Source: Rhabdothermincola_A sp041688815
GTDB taxonomy: Bacteria; Actinomycetota; Acidimicrobiia; Acidimicrobiales; Acidimicrobilacustridaceae
Direction: 5' to 3'
DNA: 64,000 nucleotides
NCBI GenBank assembly: GCA_041688815.1
Contig: JBDNHK010000107.1
Span: 42,543-106,542, forward strand
The notes under the pieces: model-generated
Databases searched by the model: none
What the model was told of the DNA's origin: nothing
The model's input: only the letters and a program-made list of their open reading frames with translations
Shown here: positions 1 through 8,903 of the stretch, piece after piece
Layout: every line of letters begins with the position of its first letter
Numbering within the stretch: position 1 is the first letter of the stretch
Made by a program: the position numbers and the translations under genes

Positions 1-68
1 GGCAGCTGGTGATCGCGCTCCTGGCTGCCACCGGCGTCGTGGCGCTCGTCGGGCTCCTCGTGGCCTGA
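1..68 (+). CDS. C-terminal end of a membrane protein (partial)
   Basis: Reading in the frame that ends at TGA 66-68 gives 21 residues, almost all hydrophobic (Leu, Val, Ala, Ile, Gly), ending in ...LVGLLVA. This looks like a final transmembrane helix with no cytoplasmic tail. The start lies outside the window, so family and function cannot be told. It is on the same strand as hom and 110 bases upstream of its start. Confidence 0.55.
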   Translation, partial: QLVIALLAATGVVALVGLLVA

Positions 69-165
69 GCCGGACCAGGCGTCCGACCGGGGATGTGGGG
101 GCTCGAGCCAGTCGCGTGCCGACGGGGGTGGGCGAACCCGTTCGGGCCGGCCGAGCACCCGCCGG

Positions 166-171
166 TAGCCT
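166..171 (+). promoter_or_regulatory. -10 element (TAGCCT) of a probably leaderless hom transcript
   Basis: TAGCCT lies 7 bases before the GTG at 179. A TANNNT box at this distance puts the transcription start on or next to the start codon, as in leaderless actinobacterial mRNAs. The same hexamer at similar spacing precedes menB and the methyltransferase at 47.5 kb. No clear -35 is visible. Confidence 0.5.
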
Positions 172-178
172 CACCGAC

Positions 179-1531
179 GTGAACAGCTCTGTTGTCAGGG
201 TCGGTCTGCTCGGATGTGGCACGGTCGGCTCGGCCCTCGTCGCCCTCGTGGACGAGCAACGTGATGCCATCGAGGCGCGCGCCGGAGTGCGCCTCGAGAT
301 CGTCAGGGTCGCCGTGCGCGACACCACCCGGCCTCGGGCCGTCTCCCTGCCCGACGGGGCGCTCACCATTGATGGCGCCGGGTTGGTGGTCGATCCTGAC
401 GTCGACGTGGTCGTCGAGGTGATGGGCGGCGTCGAACCGGCCGGTGCGCTGGTCATGGCGGCCCTGGCTGCCGGCAAGCCCGTCGTCACCGCCAACAAGG
501 AGCTGCTGGCGGTGGCCGGTCCCGAGGTGTTCACCGCCGCTGGGGCCGCCGGGGTCGACCTGCTCTTCGAGGCGGCGGTGGTCGGGGGGATCCCCTTCGT
601 CCGGCCGCTACGCGAGTCTCTCCTCGGCGAACCGGTGAACCGGGTGCTCGGCATCATGAACGGCACCACCAACTACATCCTCACCCGTATGACCGAGGGC
701 GGGGCCGACTACGGCGATGCCCTGGCCGAGGCCCAGGCACTCGGCTACGCCGAGGCCGACCCGACCGCCGACGTCGAGGGTTTCGACGCCGGCGCCAAGA
801 TCGCCATCGTCGCTTCGCTGGCGTTCGGGGCGCGGGTGCGAGCCGGCGACGTGGCCTGCGAAGGCATCAGCGGTCTCGCCGCCGACGACATCGCCTTCGC
901 CGGGCGGCATGGTTTCGTGGTCAAGCTCCTTGCCGTGGCCGAGCGTTTCGGGAAGGCCGACGCCACCGAGGTCATGGCCCGGGTGCACCCGGTGTTCGTG
1001 CCGGTCACCCATCCCCTCGCTTCGGTGCGCGGCAGCTTCAACGCCGTCTTCGTGCAGGGCGAGGTGGTCGGTGACCTCATGTTCTACGGCCGAGGGGCCG
1101 GTGGTGACCCGACCGCCAGCGCTGTGCTCGGTGATCTGATCGATGCCGCCTCCAACCTGCGGGTCGGGGCCCACGGGAGTCTTGGCTCCTTCGTCGATCT
1201 GCCCTTCCGTCCGGTCGACGAACTGGCGTCGGCGTTCTACCTCAGCATCCTCGCCGTCGATCAGCCCGGGGTGCTGGCCACGGTGGCCGGGGTCTTCGGA
1301 CGCCACGGGGTGTCGATCGCATCGATGGAGCAGGTGGTGCCGCCGGCCGGTGTTGCGTCGTCGGCGGTCGGGGCGTCTCTGGAGCCGGAGCGCGAAGCCC
1401 GGATCGACTTCATCACCCACATGGCCGGTGAGCGCGACGTGACCAACACGATCGCGGAGCTGCGCGGGCTCGACGTGGTGGTGCGGGTCGGGAGCGTGGT
1501 GCGGGTACTCGACGACGAGCCGGACCGGTGA
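179..1531 (+). CDS. hom: homoserine dehydrogenase
   Basis: Reduces aspartate-4-semialdehyde to homoserine with NAD(P)H, the branch point to threonine, methionine and isoleucine. The 450-residue protein has an N-terminal dinucleotide-binding fold (VGLLGCGTVGSALV), the central catalytic region (TANKELLAVAG; GIMNGTTNYILTRM; GYAEADPTADVEGFDA) and a C-terminal ACT domain (SILAVDQPGVLATVAGVFG), normal length for the Gram-positive type. The ACT domain is the usual site of threonine feedback. An upstream GTG at 95 is in frame, but GTG 179 starts directly before the NAD-binding strand and is preceded by a well-spaced -10 box, so it is preferred. thrC follows 34 bases downstream. Confidence 0.95.
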   Translation: MNSSVVRVGLLGCGTVGSALVALVDEQRDAIEARAGVRLEIVRVAVRDTTRPRAVSLPDGALTIDGAGLVVDPDVDVVVEVMGGVEPAGALVMAALAAGKPVVTANKELLAVAGPEVFTAAGAAGVDLLFEAAVVGGIPFVRPLRESLLGEPVNRVLGIMNGTTNYILTRMTEGGADYGDALAEAQALGYAEADPTADVEGFDAGAKIAIVASLAFGARVRAGDVACEGISGLAADDIAFAGRHGFVVKLLAVAERFGKADATEVMARVHPVFVPVTHPLASVRGSFNAVFVQGEVVGDLMFYGRGAGGDPTASAVLGDLIDAASNLRVGAHGSLGSFVDLPFRPVDELASAFYLSILAVDQPGVLATVAGVFGRHGVSIASMEQVVPPAGVASSAVGASLEPEREARIDFITHMAGERDVTNTIAELRGLDVVVRVGSVVRVLDDEPDR

Positions 1532-1565
1532 TTCTGGTGCCGACGTCCGTGGGGAACAGCCGGCG

Positions 1566-2969
1566 ATGAGCGGTCTCGACTACGTGAGCACCCGCGGGTC
1601 GGCGCCGAGACTCCAGTTCGCCGAGGTGCTCCTCGCCGGTCTCGCTCGTGACGGGGGCCTCTACGTGCCGGCCCAGTGGCCGGTGCTGGCGCCGGGCGCC
1701 CTGGCCCGCTTCGCGGAGATGGACTATGCCGACGTGGCCGCCGAGGTGATGTGGCCGTTCGTCGAGGGCAGCATCGATCGTGACGCCTTCTCGTCGATCG
1801 TGTCCGAGGCCTACGCCACGTTCGCCGCCCCTGACGTCGTCCCTCTCGTCGACCTCGGCGACGGGCTGTGGCTCGCCGAGCTGTTCCACGGCCCGACGCT
1901 GGCCTTCAAGGACATTGCTCTCCAACTCGTCGGTCGTCTGTTCGACCACCTGCTCACCGAGCGCGGGGAGCGGGTGACGATCGTGGGCGCCACTTCGGGC
2001 GACACCGGTTCGGCGGCCATCGAGGCGTGCCGTGATCGCAACACGATCGACATCGTGATCCTGCACCCGGCGGGCCGGGTGTCGGAGGTCCAGCGACGCC
2101 AGATGACCACGGTGGAGGCGCCCAACGTGCACAACCTGGCCGTCGAGGGCACCTTCGACGACTGCCAGGACCTGGTGAAGGCGTTGTTCGCCGACACCGA
2201 GTTCCGCGACCGCCGTCGACTGTCGGCGGTGAACTCGATCAACTGGGCCCGGGTGATGGCCCAGATCGTCTACTACGTCACCTCGTCGGCCCGCCTCGGT
2301 GGCGGTGCCGGCATCCCGGTGGCGTTCTCGGTGCCCACGGGCAACTTCGGCAACGTGTTCGCCGGGCACGGCGCCCAACGCATGGGCGTTCCCATCACGC
2401 GATTCGTGGTGGCCTCGAACCGCAACGACATCCTCACCCGGTTCCTCACCAGCGGGTCGATGACGATGGGCGAAGTCCACCCCACGCTCAGTCCGAGCAT
2501 GGACATCCAGGTGTCGTCGAACCTCGAGCGGCTGCTGTTCGAGCTCTACGGGCGTGACGGCGCCGCCGTGGCCGAGCTCATGACCCGGTTCCGGGCCGAG
2601 GGCACCCTCGCTCTCGACGACGGTCGCCTCGACCTGTTGGCCGAGCACTGGGTCGGCGTGCGGGTCGACGACGAGCGCACGGCCGCCACGATCCGCGACG
2701 AGTACGAGCGCACCGGGATGTTGCTCGATCCCCACACGGCGGTGGGGCTGGTCGCGGCCCGCGAGGCGCGCGGTGACCCGTCGGTACCGATGGTGGTGCT
2801 GGCCACGGCCCACCCGGCCAAGTTCCCCGACGCGGTCGAGGCGGCCACCGGTGTGCATCCCGCGCTGCCGGCGCATCTGGCCGACCTGTTCGAACGTCCC
2901 GAACGCTACGAGGTGGTCGACCGCGCCTACGGCGTCGTGAAGCACGCCATCGACCACGCCCTGGGCTGA
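1566..2969 (+). CDS. thrC: threonine synthase
   Basis: PLP enzyme converting O-phosphohomoserine to threonine. The 467 residues match the longer E. coli/yeast-type synthase: N-terminal YVSTRGSAPRLQFAEVLLAG, PLP lysine K115 in GPTLAFKDIALQ, and the phosphate-binding GATSGDTGSAA segment. Later landmarks are SVPTGNFGNVFAG and a C-terminal HPAKFPDAVE. It follows hom closely and is probably cotranscribed. Mycobacteria and streptomycetes usually have a shorter thrC next to thrB; here no thrB follows and an apgM-family gene comes next. Confidence 0.95.
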   Translation: MSGLDYVSTRGSAPRLQFAEVLLAGLARDGGLYVPAQWPVLAPGALARFAEMDYADVAAEVMWPFVEGSIDRDAFSSIVSEAYATFAAPDVVPLVDLGDGLWLAELFHGPTLAFKDIALQLVGRLFDHLLTERGERVTIVGATSGDTGSAAIEACRDRNTIDIVILHPAGRVSEVQRRQMTTVEAPNVHNLAVEGTFDDCQDLVKALFADTEFRDRRRLSAVNSINWARVMAQIVYYVTSSARLGGGAGIPVAFSVPTGNFGNVFAGHGAQRMGVPITRFVVASNRNDILTRFLTSGSMTMGEVHPTLSPSMDIQVSSNLERLLFELYGRDGAAVAELMTRFRAEGTLALDDGRLDLLAEHWVGVRVDDERTAATIRDEYERTGMLLDPHTAVGLVAAREARGDPSVPMVVLATAHPAKFPDAVEAATGVHPALPAHLADLFERPERYEVVDRAYGVVKHAIDHALG

Positions 2970-3151
2970 GCAGCCCTTCCCCTTCCCTTTCTCCTTTCCG
3001 GCTTCCGAAACTGTCGCGTTTCACTGCTCGTAGGGGTGGTGTTCGTGGACAGGTTCGGGGAAAGGGCGGCTGGTAGGGGTCGAGTGGGGCGACAGGGGTC
3101 CAACGGGCGTCGGTCGGGCGACGCCACGTTCGGTTGGGTAATGATCGGGGG

Positions 3152-4300
3152 ATGAACTACGTGGTGTGCATCCCCGACGGCTGTGCCGACGAGCCGCTGG
3201 CCGAGCTGGGGGGTCGAACTCCGCTCGAAGCGGCCGAGCTGCCCAACTTCCAGGCCCTGGCGGCGCGGGGTGAGGTGGGCCGCGCCGCGGTGATCCCCGA
3301 GGGCATGCCCCCCGGTTCCGACGTGGGGAACATGGCCATCTTCGGGTACGACCCCACTCGCTTCCACACGGGAAGGGCGCCGATCGAGGCTGCGGCGCTG
3401 GGCCTCGAGCTGCGTCCTGATCAAGTGGCCTACCGGTGCAACCTGGTCACCGTCGGCGATGACGGCACCATGGTCGACTTCGCCGGTGGGCATCCCTCGA
3501 CCGACGAGGCGACCGAGGTGATCCTGGCGCTCGACGCCGCCTTGGGCGGGGACGGGGTGTCCTTTCACCCCGGGGTCCAGTACCGCCACATCATGGTGGC
3601 GCCCGAGGGTTGGATCGACGCCGAGTGCACACCGCCGCACGACCTCACCGACAAGCCCGCGGTGTGGCCCACCGGGCCGGCGGCGCCCCATCTGCAGCGA
3701 TTGATGGACGGGTCGCGCTCCATTGTCGGCCCATCGGTGCTGGGCGCCAATCAGGTATGGCTCTGGGGTCAGGGTTTCCAGCCGCAGATGCCGAGCTTCC
3801 AGGAGACCTACGGCCTCGACGCGGCCCTGGTCACCGCCGTCGACCTGGTGCGGGGGTTGGGTGTGCTCACGGGGATCGAGGTCGTGGAGCTGGAGACGGC
3901 GACGGGTTGGTACGACACCGACTACGAGGGCAAGCGGGACTGCGCCCTCGACGCCCTGGCCGACGGAGCCGATCTGTTCATCATCCATGTCGAGGCCAGT
4001 GACGAGGCCGGCCACGCCGGTGACGTGGAGGAGAAGGTCCGGGCGCTGGAGAACTGGGATCGGCGGATCCTCGCCGACCTGATCCCCGGTCTCGACCGGC
4101 TCGGCCCTTGGCGGCTGCTGCTGCTGCCCGATCACGCCACGCCGTTGGCCCTGCGCACCCATACGTCGGATCCGGTGCCGTACCTGCTCGTCGATTCCGA
4201 ACGCCCCGGCCCGGGTGGGGTGTACACCGAGTCCGGTGTGGTCGACCTCCCCATCGTGCCCGGCCACGAGCTGATGTCCCGCCTCGTCAGCATCCGCTGA
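3152..4300 (+). CDS. apgM: apgM-family phosphoglycerate mutase-like enzyme; candidate homoserine kinase
   Basis: Alkaline-phosphatase-fold enzyme of the archaeal-type cofactor-independent phosphoglycerate mutase family (382 aa). Metal-ligand and nucleophile motifs are intact: CIPDGCADEP at the N-terminus, PPGSDVGNMAIFGYDP holding the catalytic Ser and Asp, HVEASDEAGHAGD and LLLPDHATP near the C-terminus. A subfamily of these proteins found in threonine operons has been proposed to act as homoserine kinase (the TIGR02535-type annotation). Position right after hom-thrC with no thrB in the window favours that role, which is an inference. ATG 3152 is chosen over the in-frame TTG 3134 because the first strand begins there. 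Alternative: a true glycolytic mutase. Confidence 0.85.
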   Translation: MNYVVCIPDGCADEPLAELGGRTPLEAAELPNFQALAARGEVGRAAVIPEGMPPGSDVGNMAIFGYDPTRFHTGRAPIEAAALGLELRPDQVAYRCNLVTVGDDGTMVDFAGGHPSTDEATEVILALDAALGGDGVSFHPGVQYRHIMVAPEGWIDAECTPPHDLTDKPAVWPTGPAAPHLQRLMDGSRSIVGPSVLGANQVWLWGQGFQPQMPSFQETYGLDAALVTAVDLVRGLGVLTGIEVVELETATGWYDTDYEGKRDCALDALADGADLFIIHVEASDEAGHAGDVEEKVRALENWDRRILADLIPGLDRLGPWRLLLLPDHATPLALRTHTSDPVPYLLVDSERPGPGGVYTESGVVDLPIVPGHELMSRLVSIR

Positions 4301-4425
4301 GGCCGAGCCAGCCTGACGTGTCTCGCCCGGGTCGCGGGTCGCCCGGGTGGCGTGGTTGGGCCGGTGCTCGTCGGGCTCGGCCCAACCTGCGGTCGGTCGG
4401 CGTCGACGAGTCGAAGCATCGGTGA

Positions 4426-5171
4426 TCACCCGCTGTCGGCGCACAGGGGCAGCGCTTCGCTGCGCCCCGAGGGGTGGGGGTCGGTGTGATCGTCGTTGTC
4501 TTGGCCCGGGGGTGGCGCGGGTTCGGTTGATCTTGGTGGGGGACTGATCTCGGGTGGGGGTGCGTGGCGAGGTGTGCTGGTGACGGTGACGGGCCCGCGG
4601 GTGGCGCGGAGCTCGTGGTTGGGGTCGCCGTGGAGTTGCCAGCCGCCTTTGTGGACGGCGTGGTGGTGGGCGAAGCACACCATGGCGAGGTTTCCGAGCA
4701 CGGTGGGCGCGGGCCAGGGGTCGATGTGGTGGGCGTGGAGGAAGCGGGTGGCGGTGCAGGACTCGAAGCGGCAGTGGCCGTCTCGGCGCATGACGACGCG
4801 GCGCATGCCGGGGCTGACGGTGCGTGAGGTGGCGCCGACTCCGACGGCGATGCCGTTTCGGTCTTGGACGATGACTTGGACGCGGCTGTCGCAGAGCAGG
4901 CGGTGGGCGGTGTCGACGGGGATGGGGTGCCGTCGTCGAGTTCGGTCGTGCCTGTCGTGCCGGTGCTGGTGCCGCTGGTGGTGGCGTCGATGGTGTCGAG
5001 GTCGGCGATGAGCACGATGGTGGCGCGGTCGGGGTCGTGGTCGGCGGTGATGGTGGCCGAGGCCAGGGCGAGCAGCGCGTCGGCGCGGCGTTGGTCGGGG
5101 GTGAGCGCGGGGTTGGCGGCGTCGCGGGATCCGTCGACGTTGAACTCCCGGCGTTCGTCGGGGGTTGTCAA
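4426..5171 (-). pseudogene. DUF222/HNH endonuclease (13E12-repeat family), truncated and frameshifted
   Basis: Two minus-strand frames carry consecutive pieces of one protein. The first (5171 to about 4930) matches the end of DUF222 (TPDQRRADALLALASATI, then ELDDGTP). The second (about 4930 to 4426) continues with PIPVDTAHRLLCDSRVQV and a full HNH domain (RRDGHCRFESC, HAHHIDPW, NLAMVCFAHHHAVHKGG). They join at a C run near 4926-4930 where one extra C would restore the frame. The roughly 150-200 residues that normally precede this part of DUF222 are missing. The family is common and often multicopy in actinobacteria. A sequencing error could explain the frameshift but not the missing N-terminus. 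Confidence 0.8.
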
Positions 5172-5730
5172 GAATTTTGTGTGAGGTGGCTAATTGAGGG
5201 TCAACACCCGCCCCGCCGTTGCTGGTGCTCGACGGCGCACAGCACCCGTTGCAGGCCGGTGGCGGCATCTCGCAGCCCGTCGGCGTCGAGGCGGCCCCAC
5301 TCGAGATCGATCACCCCGCCTGCCGACACCGCCGGCCCTGCTCCGCGGTCACGACCGTGACCGGGCGCCGCCGCCCACCTCGGTGAGACCGAACGCTGCC
5401 CCACAAACGCCGAGCACCCCGGCGATCAGCACCGACGGGCGGTCTCCAGGGCAGGTTGTGGTGGTTTCCCCGACGTTCATAGCGGTGTACCTCGACCAGA
5501 AGAAGCGAACTGGAAGGACACCGAAGCGCCGAAGAGGTAAGAAGCAAAACCTACCAGAATCGAACAGGTGTACGCAATCCCGAACCCGAGAAACCCGGTC
5601 ACCCTCGGCCGGACCCGAGCCCATCGGCCATGGGTCATCGACACCAGCCCGGACGCGATGGAGGCCCGGCCACAGGGCCGGGCCTCCATGAGCGCCGATC
5701 GGGGGGACTCGGCGAGGGTGGGACCGATGA
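5172..5730. other. non-coding stretch with possible remnant of the HNH gene
   Basis: I find no intact gene here. On the minus strand about 5290-5201 reads WGRLDADGLRDAATGLQRV followed by a further short stretch, which has the look of the N-terminal helix of DUF222 proteins, but it is in another frame from the HNH remnant and ends at a stop. That would fit decay by internal deletion (weak evidence). Around 5480-5580 the sequence is clearly richer in A than its surroundings, with no recognised content. A strong hairpin at 5658-5689 closes the stretch. Confidence 0.4.
5658..5689 (-). terminator. perfect 14-bp hairpin, likely terminator of the DUF4397 gene
   Basis: Bases 5658-5671 pair perfectly with 5676-5689 around a 4-base loop (ACAG). 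It begins 42 bases past the stop of the minus-strand DUF4397 gene. There is no clear U tract after it, which is common for actinobacterial terminators. Confidence 0.6.
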
Positions 5731-6437
5731 TCAGCCGGTCATCCTCGGGCTGGCCATCACCGGAGCCGGTGCTTCCATGACCGGTGCCATCTCGACGGGG
5801 ACGTCGAGCACCTGCACCACGGCGGTGAGGGTGGAGGGCGTAGCGGTGGCGTCGCCGACGGCATAGGCGATCACGTTCTTGCCGGCGGGGATGACGGTGC
5901 CGTCGAGGGGGATGACGGTGGTGCCGCCGACCTGGACAGCGAAGTCGTACGTGCCGGCCGGAAGGACGGCGGAGTTCTCGGTGCCGGGGGCCAGGCCGGG
6001 GATGGCGACGGTGCCGTCGACGGCGATGTCGACCGCCGGGGCGTTGGCGGTGTGACGCACGGTCACCCGCGACGGACCCCCGACCACCGGGCTGAGGTCG
6101 TTGGCGAAGGCCTCGAGGTTGGGCGTTCCACCCTCGACGTTGGCCACCACGGACACGTTGGCGCCGCTCGGGACGGCCAGGGTCTGGGTGATCACGGCGG
6201 CATCGACGCGGGCCGCGGCGGTGGCGGGCGGACCCGCGGTGGTGAGGGGCTGGAAGGCCGGGATGGCCAAGTTGCCACCGGCGTAGACGTCGACGGGTAC
6301 CCCAGGGATCCCGTGCACGACGTAGACTTGGGAGTCGGCGGCGCTGGCCCGGCTGCTGCCAGGAGGGGGATCGCCACGACGAGTGCGGCGAGAAGGGCGA
6401 AGGCGGCAACGAGGGGTCGCCAGCGGATCGTGCTCAT
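5731..6437 (-). pseudogene. secreted DUF4397 protein with a one-base frameshift
   Basis: ATG 6437 has a strong ribosome site (AAGGAGAG, 6 bases before it on the minus strand) and opens a classical signal peptide (MSTIRWRPLVAAFALLAALV, then AIPLLAAAG). After about 31 codons the frame runs into nonsense, while an adjacent frame continues with a typical DUF4397 domain (SQVYVVHGIPGVPVDVYAGG; VRHTANAPAVDIAVDG; LPAGTYDFAVQVGG). One added base near 6345-6350 (GGGCC) would give LLAAAGPASAADS, with a good signal-peptidase site after ASA, so the two frames clearly belong together. The restored product would be about 235 residues, exported, of unknown function. Either a real one-base deletion or an assembly error. 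Confidence 0.75.
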
Positions 6438-6846
6438 GGATTGCTCTCCTTGGGAAGGGGTCCGGTCGGGCGACGTCGGGCGACGCGTTCCGTTGGTGCC
6501 GGGGATTTACCACTAACTGTGTTGGCGCCCGTTCTGCGGCGGTGTGACACCGCCCGGATGACCAACCCCGAAGATTCCTGGCTCGACTCCTGACTCGGCC
6601 GTTTGTCGACCCGCCCCGGGCCCCGCTAGCTTGGCCGGGCCGTCGTTTGGTGCGCGGGCCCGAGTCTGGGCTCTCGGAGCAAGCGGCTGGCGACGGTCCG
6701 CCGGCTCTCGGCCCTCCAGTGCGGAGGCACGACCGTGCGATCCGGGGCCCCGGCACTCACCGAGGCGGGCCCTCCCCTTCCGCCGTCGATTCCGACGGCC
6801 CTCTCGTGGCCACCGGTCACATCCCTCCCGAACGAGGTCTCGACCA
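6438..6846. other. divergent intergenic region and long leader of rho
   Basis: 409 bases without a gene separate the DUF4397 gene from rho. Contents I can see: an interrupted palindrome (GGCGGTGT, one base, ACACCGCC) at 6538-6554 that could be an operator, a sigma70-like promoter at 6603-6632, and a GC-rich leader of about 200 bases up to the rho ATG. Rho genes often have long leaders used for autogenous control; whether that applies here is an inference. Confidence 0.4.
6603..6632 (+). promoter_or_regulatory. possible sigma70-type promoter of rho
   Basis: TTGTCG (6603-6608) and TAGCTT (6627-6632) are separated by 18 bases. Transcription would start near 6639, giving an untranslated leader of about 208 bases before rho. 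Confidence 0.4.
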
Positions 6847-8598
6847 ATGAGCGCGGATTCCCAGCAGCTCGAACGATCGGCGCTCGAGCGCAAAGATCGT
6901 GATGAGCTCATGACCATCGCCACCGCCCTGGGTGGCAAGCCCGGATCGCGGGCCAAGAAGGCCGACATCATCGACCTGGTCCTCCAGCTCACCGGGGTCA
7001 CGACCGCGGGTGGCCCCGTCGGTGGTGGCGAAGGGGCCCCGCCCGCCGGCACCGCTCCGGCGGCCGACGAGTCCACCACGGCGGCCGCGCCGGCCCGCAC
7101 CCGCCGGCCCCGCCGCCCGGCCGCGACCGATCCATCGGTCGAGGGCCCCACCGAGACCGAAGCCGAGTCCGCAAGGGCAACCGACACCACCCTTACCGCC
7201 GACATGGCCGCCACCGGCGAAACCCTCGACGAGGTCGCCTCGACGCCGGACTCCGAACCGGTGGAGACCGACCGTCCGGCTCCGGGCGCTACTCGTTCCG
7301 GCGCCCCATCGCCGTCCGTCGAGTCTGGCCGGCCCGAAGGCTCGCAGTCTCCTGGGGAGGACGGCGAGCCCGGTCGTCGCCGTCGTCGCCGGGGCCGTGA
7401 CCGCAACGGCGCCGCCGCCCCCGGCGAGCGCGTCGAGCGCGGCGAACGGGTGGACGAGGCCCTGGCGGTCGAGCCGGCCGAGGTCGAGGGTCTGCTCGAC
7501 CTGCGCGACGAGGGCTACGGCTTCATCCGGGTCGACGGCTACCTGCCCGGCAAGGACGACGTCTACGTGTCGGTCAAGCAGACGAGGCAGTTCGCCCTGC
7601 GCCGAGGGGATCACCTCAAGGGCACCAGCCGGCCCGCCACCCGCAACGAGAAGAACCCGGCGCTGCTGCGCATCGACGCCGTGAACGGTGCCGATGTCGA
7701 GGCGGCGCGGGGCCGTCGCCGGTTCGACGATCTCACGCCGCTGTTCCCCGACGAGCGCCTGCGCCTCGAGCGGGTGGGCAGCCCGTACGACATGACGTCG
7801 CGGATCATCGACCTGATCTGCCCCATCGGCAAGGGCCAGCGCGGCCTGATCGTGTCGCCGCCCAAGGCCGGCAAGACCACGATCATGAAGCAGATCGCCA
7901 AGGCCATCGAGGCCAACGACCCCGAGGTCGAGCTCATCGTGCTGCTCGTGGACGAACGTCCCGAGGAGGTCACCGACATGCGCCGGTCGGTGAAGGGCGA
8001 GGTGGTGGCGTCCACGTTCGATCGTCCCACCGAGGAGCACATCGCCATCGCCGAGCTGGTGATCGAGCGGGCCAAGCGTCGCGTCGAGGAGGGCAAGGAC
8101 GTCGTCGTCATCCTCGACGGCATCACCCGTCTGGCCCGGGCCTACAACCTGGCTGCACCGGCCACCGGTCGGGTCATGAGCGGTGGCATCGACACCGGCG
8201 CGCTCTACCCCCCGAAGAAGTTCTTCGGGGCGGCGCGCAACATCGAGGAGGGCGGCTCGCTCACCATCCTGGCCACCGCCCTCGTCGAGACCGGATCGAG
8301 GATGGACGAGGTGATCTTCGAGGAGTTCAAGGGCACCGGCAACATGGAGCTGCGCCTCGACCGCCGCATGGCCGAGCGGCGGATCTTCCCGGCCATCGAC
8401 GTCGACGGGTCCTCGACCCGACACGAGGAACTGCTGTTCGACCGGGCCCAGGTGGAGAAAGTCTGGAAGCTGCGGCGGGTGCTGAGTGGCCTGGCGGCAG
8501 AATCCGGCCGCGGGGGAGCCGGGCTCGAGATGCTGATCGAGCGCCTGGGTGAGTTCAAGTCGAACGACGCCTTCCTCGACGAGCTGGGTAAGGCCTGA
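6847..8598 (+). CDS. rho: transcription termination factor Rho
   Basis: Hexameric RNA-dependent ATPase that ends transcription. The 583-residue protein begins with a SAP-like Rho_N domain (residues about 1-45), then a disordered insert of about 150 residues rich in Ala, Pro, Glu, Thr and Arg, typical of actinobacterial Rho. A cold-shock-type RNA-binding domain follows (EGLLDLRDEGYGFIRVDGYL). The ATPase core has Walker A PPKAGKTT, Walker B VVVILDGITRLARAYN, and the Q/R loops (ALYPPKKFFGAARNIEEGGS; EFKGTGNMELRLDR). ATG 6847 starts at the first conserved helix; an upstream in-frame extension from 6631 is low-complexity and rejected. rpmE follows, as in many Gram-positives. Confidence 0.97.
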   Translation: MSADSQQLERSALERKDRDELMTIATALGGKPGSRAKKADIIDLVLQLTGVTTAGGPVGGGEGAPPAGTAPAADESTTAAAPARTRRPRRPAATDPSVEGPTETEAESARATDTTLTADMAATGETLDEVASTPDSEPVETDRPAPGATRSGAPSPSVESGRPEGSQSPGEDGEPGRRRRRRGRDRNGAAAPGERVERGERVDEALAVEPAEVEGLLDLRDEGYGFIRVDGYLPGKDDVYVSVKQTRQFALRRGDHLKGTSRPATRNEKNPALLRIDAVNGADVEAARGRRRFDDLTPLFPDERLRLERVGSPYDMTSRIIDLICPIGKGQRGLIVSPPKAGKTTIMKQIAKAIEANDPEVELIVLLVDERPEEVTDMRRSVKGEVVASTFDRPTEEHIAIAELVIERAKRRVEEGKDVVVILDGITRLARAYNLAAPATGRVMSGGIDTGALYPPKKFFGAARNIEEGGSLTILATALVETGSRMDEVIFEEFKGTGNMELRLDRRMAERRIFPAIDVDGSSTRHEELLFDRAQVEKVWKLRRVLSGLAAESGRGGAGLEMLIERLGEFKSNDAFLDELGKA

Positions 8599-8631
8599 TC
8601 CCCCGATCTCCCCGAACCTCTCTCGGAGAGA

Positions 8632-8660
8632 TTGCGATCCGGCCGCCGACCCGGCACACT
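8632..8660 (+). promoter_or_regulatory. possible promoter of rpmE
   Basis: TTGCGA (8632-8637), a 17-base spacer and CACACT (8655-8660) lie in the rho-rpmE gap. This would let L31 be made independently of rho. A ribosome site GGAG at 8684-8687 then sits 6 bases before the rpmE ATG. Confidence 0.4.
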
Positions 8661-8693
8661 TGTCAGTCCACTCTTTTCGAAGCGGAGAGCGCC

Positions 8694-8903
8694 ATGAAGG
8701 TCGACATCCATCCCGACTACATCGAAGCCAGCGTCCGGTGCTCGTGCGGCAACACCTTCACGACCCGCTCCACCAAGGCCGAGCTCACGTCCGAGCTCTG
8801 CAACGAGTGCCACCCCTTCTACACGGGCAAGCAGAAGCTGGTCGACACCGGTGGGCGCATCGAGAAGTTCCAGAAGCGCTACGGCACCCGGCGCGCCAAG
8901 TAG
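8694..8903 (+). CDS. rpmE: 50S ribosomal protein L31, zinc-binding type
   Basis: 69 residues starting MKVDIHPDYIEASVRCSCGN. Four cysteines in two pairs (C16, C18; C37, C40 in LCNECHPFYTG) mark the zinc-containing form, which is replaced by a Cys-less paralogue under zinc starvation in several bacteria. GGAG is well placed 6 bases before the ATG. Located between rho and prfA as in other actinobacteria. Confidence 0.96.
   Translation: MKVDIHPDYIEASVRCSCGNTFTTRSTKAELTSELCNECHPFYTGKQKLVDTGGRIEKFQKRYGTRRAK

Noticed and set aside
5311..5624. several short frames between the HNH remnant and the hairpin
   Set aside because: None has a ribosome site, consistent codon bias or a recognisable motif; hydrophobic stretches in them do not continue.
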